A DNA stretch of 64,000 nucleotides from Actinacidiphila glaucinigra (GCF_900188405.1 NZ_FZOF01000016.1:1-64000); one strand, 5' to 3'. Positions 31,743 through 41,792 are shown, numbered from the stretch's first letter. Notes: generated from the sequence alone by a model not told the origin. A program made the numbers and translations.

Positions 31743-34700
31743 ATGCGTGCTTCAGGTCGGCTGTCATGGCTGGGGCGGGGACGCCCAGCCATGACGGAGT
31801 CACAACGATGGCGCCGGCGGCGAAGCCGCACGGGGGTCGTCCTTCTGTTGTCCTCGACACTGACGATGACCACCCTGGGCAGTGAGGCGCTCGCCGTTCC
31901 CGGCCCCGGCATGAACCGCGAGAAGTCGATCGCCGAGGTCGACCTCCCGGATCTGCCGGAGGCCACCGAGGTCGAGGGCGACGAGCTCGCCGACAAGACC
32001 CTGACCCTCGCACCCGAGAACCCGGTCACCTCGTACACCCCCACCGCCACCGCGCCGTGGACCTCCGGGACCCGTCCTGCCACGCTCGACGCGACCAGCG
32101 AACCCGGCACCACCAAGCCGGTCGACGACCTGCCCGTCGCCATCGGCGTCCCCGAGGGCGGCGACCCCGCCGCCCTCGCCGGCGAATGGACCGTGGGCGT
32201 CGCCCCGCAGACGACCTCGCAGACCGCGGGCGTCTCCGGCATCATCATGAAGCTCACCCCTCCGGCGACCGTCGACCCGGCCGCCGAAGTGGCGATCAGC
32301 ATCGACACCGCGGGCTTCGCCGACCTCTACGGACCGCAGGCCGTCGACCGCTTCGGTCTGATGCTGCTCCCCGAGTGTGTCTACTCCTCCCCGACCGAGG
32401 GTGACTGCGCCGAGGGCGGCGGCACGAGCACGATGTCCCTCTCCGACGGGGACAAGAACGTCAAGAACGGCAGGAAGAACTTCCAGCGCCTGCGCAGCAC
32501 GGTGACGACCGTGCCTGCCAAGGACGCGCCGACCAACGCAAAGACGGCGAAGTACGCCCCCACCCACAAGATCCTCAGCGGCACCATCCCGGTCTCCAGC
32601 CTCCTCGACGAGGGCTTCGTCCCCTCCGGGGCGACCAAGGCCTCCTACCGCGAGGGCGTCCAGCCCGCGGTCTCCGCAGGCGGCGGCGCCGCCATCGGAG
32701 GCCTGGACACCGGCTCGTCGGCGACCGGCGACTTCACCGCCTCGCCGCTGCTGTCCTCCGGCTCCTGGTCGTCGGGCTCCTCCTCGGGCGCCTTCACCTA
32801 CTCGTACGACGTCCAGGTCCCGGAGACCGCCGGCGGCCTTATGCCGAAGGTCAACCTGGCGTACTCCTCGCAGTCCGTCGACGGCCGCACCTCCTCGACG
32901 AACAACCAGGCCTCCTGGATCGGCGACGGCTGGGACTACAACGCGGGGTCCATCACCCGCACCTACGCCAACTGCCGCCAGGACTCCAAGAAGGCCGGCT
33001 CCAACAACGCCACCCACCGCACCGCGGACCTGTGCTGGGGCTCGGAGAACGCCACGCTCTCCCTCGGCGGCATGACCACCGAGCTGGTCTGGGACAAGAT
33101 CAAGGGCAAGTGGTTCACCGCCAACGGCGACGGCTCCACCATCCAGCTGGTAAAGAACGAGGCCACCGGCAACGGCGCCAAGGACGGTGAGTACTGGGTC
33201 GTCACCACCAAGGACGGCACGAAGTACCACTTCGGCAAGAACAAGCTCCCCGGCTGGTCGGACCACGGCAGCGCCGCCGACGACCCGACCACCGACTCGG
33301 TGCTCACGGTCCCGGTCTACGGCAACCACTCGGACGAGGACTGCTACAAGGGCCCCACGACCACCGACTGGACGAACTCCTGGTGCACGCAGGGCTGGCG
33401 CTGGGGCCTCGACTACATCGAGGACGTCCACGGCAACGCCATGTCGCTGTGGTGGAAGAAGGACGCCCCGAACTACTACGCCCGCAACTTCAACTTCAAG
33501 GCCCCGGTCCCCTATGACCGCGACGGCTGGCTCGACCACATCGACTACGGCCAGCGCAGCAACACCATCTTCACGGCGGAGGCACCGGCCCGCGTCGGCT
33601 TCAAGGTGGCGGAGCGCTGCTACACCGTCGACGACGTCACCTGCTCCGACGACAACTTCATCTCCAAGGACCCGCGCAACTACCGGCCCTGGTTCGACAC
33701 CCCGGTCGACCTTCGCTGCGACGACGGCAAGAAGTGCTGGAACGCCGGTCCGTCCTTCTGGACCCGCAAGCGCCTCGACAAGATCACGACCTCGGCCCAG
33801 CGGCGCACCGACACCGTCGCCCGCCAGGTCGTCGACGAGTACCAGCTGAAGCAGAGTTTCGCCAGGCTGGTGACCGGCCCGAACACGGCCCTGTGGCTGG
33901 AGTCCGTCCAGCGCACCGGCTACGCCCGCAAGGGCACCACCGACGCGAGCGTGAAGCTCAACACGGTGCGGTTCGAGCCCAACGCCGAGGACATGCCGAA
34001 CCGCGTCAAGAAGGTCCACCCGTCGCGGCCCGGCTTCTCCCGGCTGCGCATCGGCCGCGTCGTCAACGAGTACGGCGGCGAGACCATCGTCACGTACAAG
34101 CCGATCGAGGGCGACTGCCTCAGCGGCGACCTTCCCGTGCTCGACCAGCGGCCCGGCGAGGACAGGGCCACGGCCATGGCCCGGCTGCAGGCCCAGCTCA
34201 AGGTGAACGACCGGCTCTGCTTCCCGTCGTTCTGGAACCCCGACCCCGAGGTCGAGGACGTCGACTGGTTCCACAAGTACGTCGTGGACACCGTCGAGGA
34301 ACTGCCGAACATCGACGGCAACTTCACCACCCGGACGGAGTACCGGTACAAGAACCCGGCCTGGAAGCTCGCCGAGGCCGAGTTCACCAAGAAGTCCCAG
34401 CGCACCTACTCGCAGTTCGCGGGCGTCGAGCAGACCACGGTCCTGACGGGTCCGGTCGTCGAGGACACCGCGGACACCGTCAACCAGCGCTCCAAGTCCG
34501 TCACCCGGTTCTTCCGGGGCCTCGGCGACAACGTGTCCGTCAAGGACATCACCGGCGCCGAGATCGCCAAGGACGAGGAGCCGTTCGCCGGCCGGATCGC
34601 CGAGGAGATCACGTACACCGACTCCACCAAGGCCGACTCCGACTGGCTGTCCCGTTCGATCACCAAGCCCGAGGCCACCGAACTCGGCAAGCGCGAGCGC

Positions 34701-37700
34701 GACGACGGCCTGACCCCGCTGCGGGCCTGGCGGGTCACGGAGCCCGAGGAGATCGCGTACACCAAGTCGTCCGGCACCAACACCGACGACTCGCGCACCC
34801 TGCGCACGGTCAAGACGACCACCACGTACGACTCCACCTACGGGCTCCCGACCCTGGTGGAGTCCCTGGGCGACACCGCCGCCGACAAGACCGGCGATGA
34901 GACCTGCACCAAGCTGGAGTACCTGCACCGGACCGACAAGAACCTCATCGGTCTGTCCAAGCAGGTCCTGGTCTCGCCGACGACCTGCGCGAACGCCGAC
35001 TGGTCGGACCTGTCGACGCTCAGCGGCGGCCAGCGCACCGCGTACGACGGCACGTCCTACGGCACGGAGCCCGGTTCCTCCACTCGTGGCCTGGCCACCG
35101 AGTCGTGGACGCTGAACGGCGCCGGCACCGGCTTCCAGACCACCGGCAGGACGGAGTTCGACGACGTCGGACGCGTGATCAAGCAGACCCCGGCGGATCA
35201 GCTGACCCAGCAGACCCCGAAGTCCTCCACGATCGCCTACGAGTCCATAGGTCCGGCCACGGGCCAGGTCTTCAAGGTCACCACGACCAACGTCCTCGGA
35301 CACAGCCAGATCCAGGAACTGGAGCCGGGCCGGTCGGTCACCGTCAAGACGACCGACGCCAACCTCCAGGTCAGCGAGGCGGTGTACGACCCCCTGGGCC
35401 GGCTCGCCGAGGCCTGGGCCCCGGGCCGCACCCCCGGCAACGGCGTGCCGGACTTCCGCGCGGTCTACACGATCCCGGCGGAGGAGACCGACCCCACCGA
35501 TGCCAACATCAAGATCCGCAAGCCTCCGTACGTCACCACGTACGCGCGTGGCTACGAGGACCGGATCGAGACCTCCGTCACCCTCTACGACGGCCTCGGC
35601 CGCGAGCGGCAGACGCAGGAAGAGGCCGACAACGACGCCGGCTGGCTGATCACCGACACCCTGTACAACAACTCGGGTGAGGTCTACCAGACCAACAACG
35701 CCTACCTGACCCAGGAGGCGAAGCCGGGCGAGCTCTTCAGCCCGCTCGCCGACACGGCCGTCCCCAACATCACGCGCTACACCTACGACGGTCTCGGCCG
35801 CGTGCTGAAGGAGACGCCGTACCTCAAGTGGATCGACCCGGACACCAAGGAGTCCTTCTCCAAGGCGTACGAGGACCGGGCCGTCCGGTACGAGTACGGC
35901 GAGGACTGGTCGAAGGTCATCCAGCCGGAGGGCGACTCGTCCTACCGCGTCTGGACCGACGCGACCGGCCGCACCGTCCGGACGGACACCTTCAACCCGC
36001 AGGCCCCGGGCGGGTTCACGTCGACCGACTATGAGTACGACGCGCGCGGCCAGGTCAGGACGGCGACCGCCTCGGCGGACACGTCGCACCCGTGGTCGTG
36101 GACGTACAACCACACCGGCCAGGTGGAGACGGCGACCGACCCCGACTCGGGGACGACCCGTACGACGTACGACGCCTTCGGCCGTCCTCAGACGACCACG
36201 AATGACCGCGGCGTCAAGGTCTGGAACAGCTACGACGAGCTGTCGCGGCCCAAGCAGCAGCGTCTCAACGACGCCGCCGGCACCCTGCTCTCGGAGTTCA
36301 CGTACGACTCCGCCACGGGCGGCAAGGGCATGCCCGCCACCGCCACCCGGTACACCGACGGCCTCGCCTACACGCAGACGGTCAACGGCTACACCAAGGA
36401 CTACCAGCCGATCTCGACCACGCTGTCCCTGCCGCAGTCCATCGTCGACACCTGGGGTTTCAAGAAGGAATACAGGTACGACTACACGTACAACGACAAC
36501 GGCATGCTGGACGAGTCCACCGTTCCGGCGGTGGGCAAGTTCGACGCGGAGAAGCTGGTCGTCCGCTACAACAAGGACGGCAATCCGCTCTCGATCTCCG
36601 GCAAGGACTGGTACGGCTCCGAGACCGCCTACGACGCCTACGGCCAGGTGCTCCGCTCCACGCTCGGCGCCCAGCCGTACCGCGTGTGGACGCAGAACGC
36701 CTACGACGAGGGCAGCGGCGAGCTCAAGGAGCAGTCGGTCTACCGCGAGAAGACGGACGACAAGACCGTCGTCGGCGGAAACCTGGTGTCCAACCGGGCG
36801 TACACCTACGACCCGGCCGGCAACGTCACCTCGATCCAGGAGAAGTCCGACGGGATCGCGGAGCGCCAGTGCTTCGTCTACGACCCGATGGGCCAGTTGA
36901 AGTCGGCCTGGACCGCGAAGGACCAGACGGCCTGCGTCAACCCGAGGAACCCCGACGGTTCGCTGAACAAGAACGCGGACGGCACGCTCCGGGTCGCCGC
37001 GGGCGCGGACGCCTCCGGCTACTGGCAGGAGTTCGAGTACGACCTGCTCGGCAACCGCACCAAGCTGACCGAGAACGACCTCGCAGGCGACACCACCAAG
37101 AACGCCGTCAGCACCTACGCCTACGGCAAGAACGCAGCCAAGGACCAGCCGCACACGCTGACCAAGGTGTCGAAGACCTACAAGACCCCCGCGGGCGCAC
37201 AGGTCACGGCCGAGGCCACGCGTCTGTACGAGCTGACCGGTGAGACCAAGTCCGTCACCTCGATCCAGAACGGAGACAAGCAGGAACTCACCTGGACCTA
37301 CGACGGTCAGGTCGACCGGATCACCGGCCTGGGCTCGGGTGGCAAGACCTCGTACGTGGGGCTCGGGCAGAAGTGCCTCGACCTCAAGGGCGGGCTTCCG
37401 TCGGCCAACCAGGTGATCCAGCTCTACTCCTGCAACTCCTCGGGGGCGCAGAAGTTCAAGTTCACCCCCACGCCGGGGCAGACCAACTCCAACCGGGGCA
37501 CGCTCTCGACGCAGGACAACTGGTGCCTCCAGCCCACCGCGGCGTCGGTCGGGTCGGCGCTCCAGATCCAGAAGTGCAACGGTTCCGCCGCGCAGGAGCT
37601 GCAGCGCAACGCCGTCGGTCAGCTCATGCTGGCCGGCACGCCAAGCCTGTGCCTCGCGGTGCAGGGGGCCGTCAACGCCAACTCGACCCCGGTCGTGCTG

Positions 37701-39809
37701 GCGACCTGTGACGGTTCCTCCGCGGCACAGCTGTGGGAGCCGCAGAACGACACCCGTCACATCTACGGCCCCGACGGGTCCCGCCTGCTCACCATCCAGG
37801 GCAAGCAGGCCACGCTGCACCTGGGCGAGGCGGAGCTGACCGTCCAGAAGGGCGGCGTCCTGGTCAACACCCAGCGCACCTACGCGGCGCCCGGCGGCGC
37901 GGTCATGCGCTACGCCTACGGCACGGGTGTAGAGACCCTGGTCGCCCAGACCACGGACCACCAGGGCAGCGTCTACACGGAGGTCGCGCTCAACGGCACC
38001 ATGCCGGTGCGCATCCGCAAGCAGGACCCCTTCGGCAACGAGCGCGGCGGCGCCGGTGCCGGCCTGCAGAACCACAAGGGATTCCTGGGTCAGACCAAGG
38101 ACGACGCCTCCGGTTACCAGCCGCTCGGCGCCCGTCTCTACGACCCGGTGGTCGGACGCTTCCTGTCCGTCGACCCGGTGCTCGACCTGAACGACCCGCT
38201 GCAGTCCAACGGGTACGCGTACGCACAGAACAACCCGGTCACGTACTCCGACCCGACGGGTCTGTCCATCAGCCTGACCGCTTCGGAGAAGGCCGCGGCC
38301 CTCGCCGGCGCGGGCCTGTCCGCGGCGCAGGTCGCGCAGGCGCAGGCGATGCAGGGCAAGTCCCTCACTTCCGTCATTCTGGCGGTCGCGTGGGAGACGC
38401 TGAAGGACTTCATCGGTATCAACGACGCCATCGCCTGCTTCGGCGGCGACATGTGGTCCTGCGTCAGCATTGCGGTGGACGCGATCCCGTGGGCCAAGCT
38501 CGGGAAGATCCCGGCCGTGATCAAGGCGGTCAACCGCACCATCGACGCCATCAAGGCGTTCAAGGCGGCCAAGCGGGCCGCCGAGCTGGTGCTCAAGGCG
38601 GCAAAGGCTGCCGAGTCGGCCGCGCTACGGGCCAAGAAGCTGGCCATCGAGAGGGCGAAGAAGGAAGCCGCTCAAAGGGCCAAGAAGAAGGCGGCCGAGG
38701 CAGCCAAGAGAAGAGCCGACGCAGCGGCCGCGGCGAAGCGGAAGACGGGTAACCCCGCCCAGAAGCAGTCCCAGGCCAAGGCCGCACCCAAGTCCTCCTC
38801 GCACTCCGGTGGAGGCAAGGGCGGCGGCGGCAAGTCCGGCGGCGGCGGAGGCGGCGGCAAGTCCGGCGGTTCCTCCCGCAGCAAGGCCGGCAGCAGCGGT
38901 GGCGGCGGCTCGGGCAAGTCCGGGGACGGTGGTTCCTGCCCGATCAACAACAGCTTCGTCCCCGGTACGAAGGTTCTGATGGCCGACGGCTCGGCCAAGC
39001 CGATCGAGCAGGTCAAGCCCGGCGACAAGGTCAAGGTGACCGACCCGAGGACGGGCGAGACCCGGGTCGAGACGGTCAGCGCCGCGATCAAGGGCGAGGG
39101 CCTCAAGCACCTGGTCAAGGTGACCGTCGACATAGACGGCACGAAGGGTTCGAGGACGGCCCAGGTCACCGCGACCGACGGGCACCCCTTCTGGGTCCCT
39201 GAACTCGACACGTGGGTCGAGGCCACCGACCTGAAGTCCGGTCAGTGGCTGCAGACCAGTGCGGGCACGTACATCCAGGTAACGGCGATCAAGCGTTGGA
39301 CCAGCCAGGGCGCCACCGTCCACAACCTGACGGTCGGCAACCTCCACACGTACTATGTGCTGGCGGGGGTCAAGCCGGTCCTGGTTCACAACTGCGGAAC
39401 CGGCGGCGGAGCCGATGTCGACTACCTCACTGACATTGTTGACGACATCACCGCGATAGCAGGCGACGGCGCCGGTTGGCGCACCATGGGTGCGCTGCAC
39501 GCCGACGCCCCGGGCGGTGGCCTGGACATCGTCGCGGTAGGCGCTCGTGCAGACCTGACGGAACGACAATGGACGACTCTTCCCTCGCTCGGGTCGGGTA
39601 CCCTCGCCATCCGCGTCCCGCAGCCGGCCAGAACTGTGGCCAGGGAGGATCTGTGGCATGCCGAGGTGAAGATGTGGACTGAGGCGGCGGGTATCCTCCA
39701 GATTCAGCCGCGTCTGCTCGTGGTCAGCAGGCCGATCTGCCCCGCGTGTCAGAACTTTCTGGCACGTCGAGGCGCGACCATAACATCGGATACAACGGCT
39801 GCGTGGTAG
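31743..39809 (+). CDS. RHS/YD-repeat polymorphic toxin with ricin-type lectin insert, Hint domain and deaminase-like tip
   Basis: A 2,688-residue secreted protein. It opens with an Arg-rich signal peptide ending near residue 51 (SEALA). The frame may also start at ATG 31791 or further upstream; 31743 has GGGAG before it. A long RHS/YD shell follows, with many YDxxGR repeats (for example YDPLGRLAEAW, YDGLGRERQTQ). A ricin-B-like lectin (about 1871-2002, with QKCLDLKGG and CLAVQG) interrupts it. The RHS core signature YDPVVGRFLSVDP...NNPVTYSDPTGL lies at about 2133-2174. Next come Ala/Lys and Gly/Ser linkers, then a Hint autoprocessing domain from Cys2399 to VHN-Cys2551. The released tip (2551-2688) has His2639-Ala-Glu2641 and Cys2666-x2-Cys2669, the zinc ligands and catalytic Glu of the deaminase fold. 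A deaminase toxin is inferred; the target is unknown. Confidence 0.88.
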   Translation: MRASGRLSWLGRGRPAMTESQRWRRRRSRTGVVLLLSSTLTMTTLGSEALAVPGPGMNREKSIAEVDLPDLPEATEVEGDELADKTLTLAPENPVTSYTPTATAPWTSGTRPATLDATSEPGTTKPVDDLPVAIGVPEGGDPAALAGEWTVGVAPQTTSQTAGVSGIIMKLTPPATVDPAAEVAISIDTAGFADLYGPQAVDRFGLMLLPECVYSSPTEGDCAEGGGTSTMSLSDGDKNVKNGRKNFQRLRSTVTTVPAKDAPTNAKTAKYAPTHKILSGTIPVSSLLDEGFVPSGATKASYREGVQPAVSAGGGAAIGGLDTGSSATGDFTASPLLSSGSWSSGSSSGAFTYSYDVQVPETAGGLMPKVNLAYSSQSVDGRTSSTNNQASWIGDGWDYNAGSITRTYANCRQDSKKAGSNNATHRTADLCWGSENATLSLGGMTTELVWDKIKGKWFTANGDGSTIQLVKNEATGNGAKDGEYWVVTTKDGTKYHFGKNKLPGWSDHGSAADDPTTDSVLTVPVYGNHSDEDCYKGPTTTDWTNSWCTQGWRWGLDYIEDVHGNAMSLWWKKDAPNYYARNFNFKAPVPYDRDGWLDHIDYGQRSNTIFTAEAPARVGFKVAERCYTVDDVTCSDDNFISKDPRNYRPWFDTPVDLRCDDGKKCWNAGPSFWTRKRLDKITTSAQRRTDTVARQVVDEYQLKQSFARLVTGPNTALWLESVQRTGYARKGTTDASVKLNTVRFEPNAEDMPNRVKKVHPSRPGFSRLRIGRVVNEYGGETIVTYKPIEGDCLSGDLPVLDQRPGEDRATAMARLQAQLKVNDRLCFPSFWNPDPEVEDVDWFHKYVVDTVEELPNIDGNFTTRTEYRYKNPAWKLAEAEFTKKSQRTYSQFAGVEQTTVLTGPVVEDTADTVNQRSKSVTRFFRGLGDNVSVKDITGAEIAKDEEPFAGRIAEEITYTDSTKADSDWLSRSITKPEATELGKRERDDGLTPLRAWRVTEPEEIAYTKSSGTNTDDSRTLRTVKTTTTYDSTYGLPTLVESLGDTAADKTGDETCTKLEYLHRTDKNLIGLSKQVLVSPTTCANADWSDLSTLSGGQRTAYDGTSYGTEPGSSTRGLATESWTLNGAGTGFQTTGRTEFDDVGRVIKQTPADQLTQQTPKSSTIAYESIGPATGQVFKVTTTNVLGHSQIQELEPGRSVTVKTTDANLQVSEAVYDPLGRLAEAWAPGRTPGNGVPDFRAVYTIPAEETDPTDANIKIRKPPYVTTYARGYEDRIETSVTLYDGLGRERQTQEEADNDAGWLITDTLYNNSGEVYQTNNAYLTQEAKPGELFSPLADTAVPNITRYTYDGLGRVLKETPYLKWIDPDTKESFSKAYEDRAVRYEYGEDWSKVIQPEGDSSYRVWTDATGRTVRTDTFNPQAPGGFTSTDYEYDARGQVRTATASADTSHPWSWTYNHTGQVETATDPDSGTTRTTYDAFGRPQTTTNDRGVKVWNSYDELSRPKQQRLNDAAGTLLSEFTYDSATGGKGMPATATRYTDGLAYTQTVNGYTKDYQPISTTLSLPQSIVDTWGFKKEYRYDYTYNDNGMLDESTVPAVGKFDAEKLVVRYNKDGNPLSISGKDWYGSETAYDAYGQVLRSTLGAQPYRVWTQNAYDEGSGELKEQSVYREKTDDKTVVGGNLVSNRAYTYDPAGNVTSIQEKSDGIAERQCFVYDPMGQLKSAWTAKDQTACVNPRNPDGSLNKNADGTLRVAAGADASGYWQEFEYDLLGNRTKLTENDLAGDTTKNAVSTYAYGKNAAKDQPHTLTKVSKTYKTPAGAQVTAEATRLYELTGETKSVTSIQNGDKQELTWTYDGQVDRITGLGSGGKTSYVGLGQKCLDLKGGLPSANQVIQLYSCNSSGAQKFKFTPTPGQTNSNRGTLSTQDNWCLQPTAASVGSALQIQKCNGSAAQELQRNAVGQLMLAGTPSLCLAVQGAVNANSTPVVLATCDGSSAAQLWEPQNDTRHIYGPDGSRLLTIQGKQATLHLGEAELTVQKGGVLVNTQRTYAAPGGAVMRYAYGTGVETLVAQTTDHQGSVYTEVALNGTMPVRIRKQDPFGNERGGAGAGLQNHKGFLGQTKDDASGYQPLGARLYDPVVGRFLSVDPVLDLNDPLQSNGYAYAQNNPVTYSDPTGLSISLTASEKAAALAGAGLSAAQVAQAQAMQGKSLTSVILAVAWETLKDFIGINDAIACFGGDMWSCVSIAVDAIPWAKLGKIPAVIKAVNRTIDAIKAFKAAKRAAELVLKAAKAAESAALRAKKLAIERAKKEAAQRAKKKAAEAAKRRADAAAAAKRKTGNPAQKQSQAKAAPKSSSHSGGGKGGGGKSGGGGGGGKSGGSSRSKAGSSGGGGSGKSGDGGSCPINNSFVPGTKVLMADGSAKPIEQVKPGDKVKVTDPRTGETRVETVSAAIKGEGLKHLVKVTVDIDGTKGSRTAQVTATDGHPFWVPELDTWVEATDLKSGQWLQTSAGTYIQVTAIKRWTSQGATVHNLTVGNLHTYYVLAGVKPVLVHNCGTGGGADVDYLTDIVDDITAIAGDGAGWRTMGALHADAPGGGLDIVAVGARADLTERQWTTLPSLGSGTLAIRVPQPARTVAREDLWHAEVKMWTEAAGILQIQPRLLVVSRPICPACQNFLARRGATITSDTTAAW

Positions 39810-39889
39810 CCAGCCGATGACAGTTGTGGGGGGAGAGGGCGTGTCCGCTCCCCCCACACTCACGGCCGTAATGAGGATGGAGCACATAC

Positions 39890-40453
39890 ATGCAGGACTT
39901 GGCCCGTGGCGCCGCCTTGGCTTACAACGCGTCCATGGTCCTCCGGATCGGGAGCGCGGTTTTCGTCGCGTGTCCGGATGACCGGCTCCAGTCCCTGTAT
40001 TACCGCGTGGACGGGGGGGTCAGGTCCGTGTGGCGCCACCTGCGCGGCTCCACTATCGACCCCAGGCTCATGCAAGAGGCCCAGGAGGCGAACCGCAAGT
40101 TGTGGGAGCAGGCTCCCGCATTCCCTCTGCCCCAGGACTTCCTTGTCGGTTACCGAGACCTTGCTGCTCTCGCCCTCGCGTATTTGGACCGGGACGAGGC
40201 CGTCTCTCGCGATGAGATGTCCGCGCGTGCCATCGAAACGGTCGGCTTCCTGGAAGCCGGGCTGGGCAGTGCCGCGGGTGCTGTGGACTTCGAACGGTCG
40301 TGCCAGGCGGCCACGGAATTGCTACTCCAGGGCTGGGCTGAGGACCCGATGGCCACGATGAGGCGCGTACGCAGCGAAAGTGGCGTGTGGGCCCTGGCAT
40401 ACCAGCGGTTCGTAAGGCCGGAGCTGGGTCTCGGTCACGGAGTCTCGGGCTGA
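39890..40453 (+). CDS. Candidate immunity protein for the RHS deaminase toxin
   Basis: The 187-residue, soluble, probably helical protein begins 80 bases after the toxin stop, with GGATGGAG before ATG 39890. I recognise no family. It lacks a signal peptide, contains many aliphatic helices (LAALALAYLD, ETVGFLEAGLG) and two clusters of acidic and basic residues, and has lower GC at third positions than its neighbours, like the toxin tip region. In polymorphic toxin loci the gene directly after the toxin end normally encodes the cognate cytoplasmic immunity protein. That role is inferred from position only. Confidence 0.6.
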   Translation: MQDLARGAALAYNASMVLRIGSAVFVACPDDRLQSLYYRVDGGVRSVWRHLRGSTIDPRLMQEAQEANRKLWEQAPAFPLPQDFLVGYRDLAALALAYLDRDEAVSRDEMSARAIETVGFLEAGLGSAAGAVDFERSCQAATELLLQGWAEDPMATMRRVRSESGVWALAYQRFVRPELGLGHGVSG

Positions 40454-40514
40454 TCGCACCATGTCCCGCCTTCCAGCGGTTCTTGCCTCAAATCGGTGGA
40501 GGGGGGTGAGCCTC

Positions 40515-40718
40515 GTGCCTGTCTCTCCAGAGTTGCGAGCGGCACTTCAAAGATTGCGAGAAGTGTGATCCGAAAGGCCCGGAGGTGAATGCGAAACCGA
40601 AGCCTTTGTCGCGTCGCGGGAAATGATTGTAGACGCTTTGGATTCTCTGGCTGACATTTTGATCTTTCAGGGAGATCGCGAGAGCGCGGGCCGCCGAAGC
40701 GGCCGTTGCGCGTGTTGA
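40515..40718 (+). pseudogene. Decayed small gene with in-frame TGA
   Basis: One frame reads VPVSPELRAALQRLREV, hits TGA at 40566-40568, then continues in the same frame as a protein-like stretch (ETEAFVASREMIVDALDSLA...) to a TGA at 40716. A GGAGGGGGG precedes it. The region is low in GC and unlike the host's usual codon pattern. It looks like a broken accessory gene, possibly an old immunity or toxin cassette left behind the present one. No family was recognised; chance open reading cannot be excluded. Confidence 0.35.
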
Positions 40719-40762
40719 ATCAGTAAGAAATCCGTGCTGCGCAGGATCAACAAGGAGACCCG

Positions 40763-40957
40763 GTGACGGTGCACCCGTTCATCGAGGCGGAGAAAACGCA
40801 GGTCACAGGGCCAGGCGTGCGTGTGATCTGCTCGATGTCTCCCGAGCCGCCTTCCACGCCCACCGCGCCGGCACCCCCGGACCCCGCGCAGTGCGGGACG
40901 GCACGCTGGCGCAGCGACGGGTCAGACGGGAAGTCCTCGATTCGCCTTCGGTCCTGA
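40763..40957 (+). pseudogene. IS3-family transposase OrfB remnant, frameshifted
   Basis: The frame from 40763 begins MTVHPFIEAEKTQ, the usual N-terminus of IS3-family OrfB. One base seems to be missing near 40800: in the next frame the text continues as HRARRACDLLDVSRAAF and then HAHRAGTPGPRAVRDG, the conserved IS3 OrfB start. The match ends near 40910 and the catalytic DDE part is absent. It is the stump of an insertion sequence next to the toxin-immunity end, consistent with recombination having traded cassettes here. Confidence 0.7.
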
Positions 40958-40959
40958 GC

Positions 40960-41345
40960 TGCGATTTCCGCCCCGCTAGGCACACCCAGTGGGGCGAAGT
41001 GCTCACTTGGGAGTTCCCCGTGCCTTCGCCACCAGCCTGAGCGCCTAGTCCCTCATCGCACTTGCGATCGGCACCGCGCTGCCGCTCCCGGTGCTCTCCG
41101 TATGCCGCGGCGAGGCGTCCTCGATGACCACCGTCAAGGCCACCGCAGGCTGGGCCGGATCCGCCGCTTGGACCCAGGCAATGAACCTGGCCTACTGGGT
41201 CCCCATGTTGCACAGGCCGCGCATGCCGGCTGGTATCAGTCCTGTGGCCTACCCGCGAGCCGGGGATCGCCACGGTTGCCGTACGCCACGAGCGACTTCA
41301 GGCCGTTCGCGCCCGTGCGGGGTTTCGCGTTCGTGGCGGCGGAGG
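40960..41345. other. Stretch without a recognisable gene
   Basis: Between the IS remnant and the PAS gene there is about 0.4 kb with short open segments (for example an ATVKATAGWAGSAAW-like reading near 41130) but no complete gene, good start or clear family. It may be further debris of the exchange region. Confidence 0.5.
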
Positions 41346-41792
41346 TCAGGCCGTCGTCGCCTGCTCCGCCTTGGCGGCCGCCACCTTCTGGTACAGCTCC
41401 TTCTCCTTGGCACGCCGCTCGGTGACGTCCCGGATGACGGCCCCGACGTAACCCGGCTGACCCTCGGCGTCGTTCAGCAGCACCACGCTGAACTCGATCG
41501 ACAGCTTCCGACCGCCGGCGCCCACGGCGGGGACGGTTAGCAGGTCGTCGTCCCCGTACTTGGTGGTGCCGCTGGCCATGGACTTCTCGAAGCCGTCCCA
41601 GTGACGTTGCTGGTGCCGCTCGGGGATGATCACGTCCAGGCTGCGGCCCATGACCTCGGCGGCCGGGAACCCGAAGATCCGCTCCGACCCGTGGTTCCAG
41701 TAACGGATGAGTCCCTCGCGGTCGATGATGACCACGCCGTCGGGCGCCTGGGCCGTCATGCCCAGCACTACCTCGGGGTCCAGGTCTGCCAT
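41346..41792 (-). CDS. Single PAS-domain protein
   Basis: This 148-residue protein is almost entirely one PAS domain: VLGMTAQAPDGVVIIDREGLIRYWNHGSERIFGFPAAEVMG at the start, the HxDxIIPERH helix region, SIEFSVVLLNDAEGQPGYVGAVIRDVTER at the end, then a short coiled tail rich in Lys/Glu/Ala. No kinase or output domain is present, so it either senses a ligand for a partner or acts as an enzyme-less adaptor. Start ATG 41792 has a GGAGGA. Two GntR-like operators with the same spacing as those of the oxalate regulators lie just upstream, which links it to the oxalate regulon. Its ligand is unknown. Confidence 0.9.
   Translation of the reverse strand: MADLDPEVVLGMTAQAPDGVVIIDREGLIRYWNHGSERIFGFPAAEVMGRSLDVIIPERHQQRHWDGFEKSMASGTTKYGDDDLLTVPAVGAGGRKLSIEFSVVLLNDAEGQPGYVGAVIRDVTERRAKEKELYQKVAAAKAEQATTA

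Noticed and set aside
31800..38075. A 2,091-codon open frame on the minus strand across the RHS gene
   Set aside because: It is antisense to a gene with clear domains, has no start signals, and its Leu/Gly/Arg-rich content is typical of mirror frames in GC-rich coding DNA.
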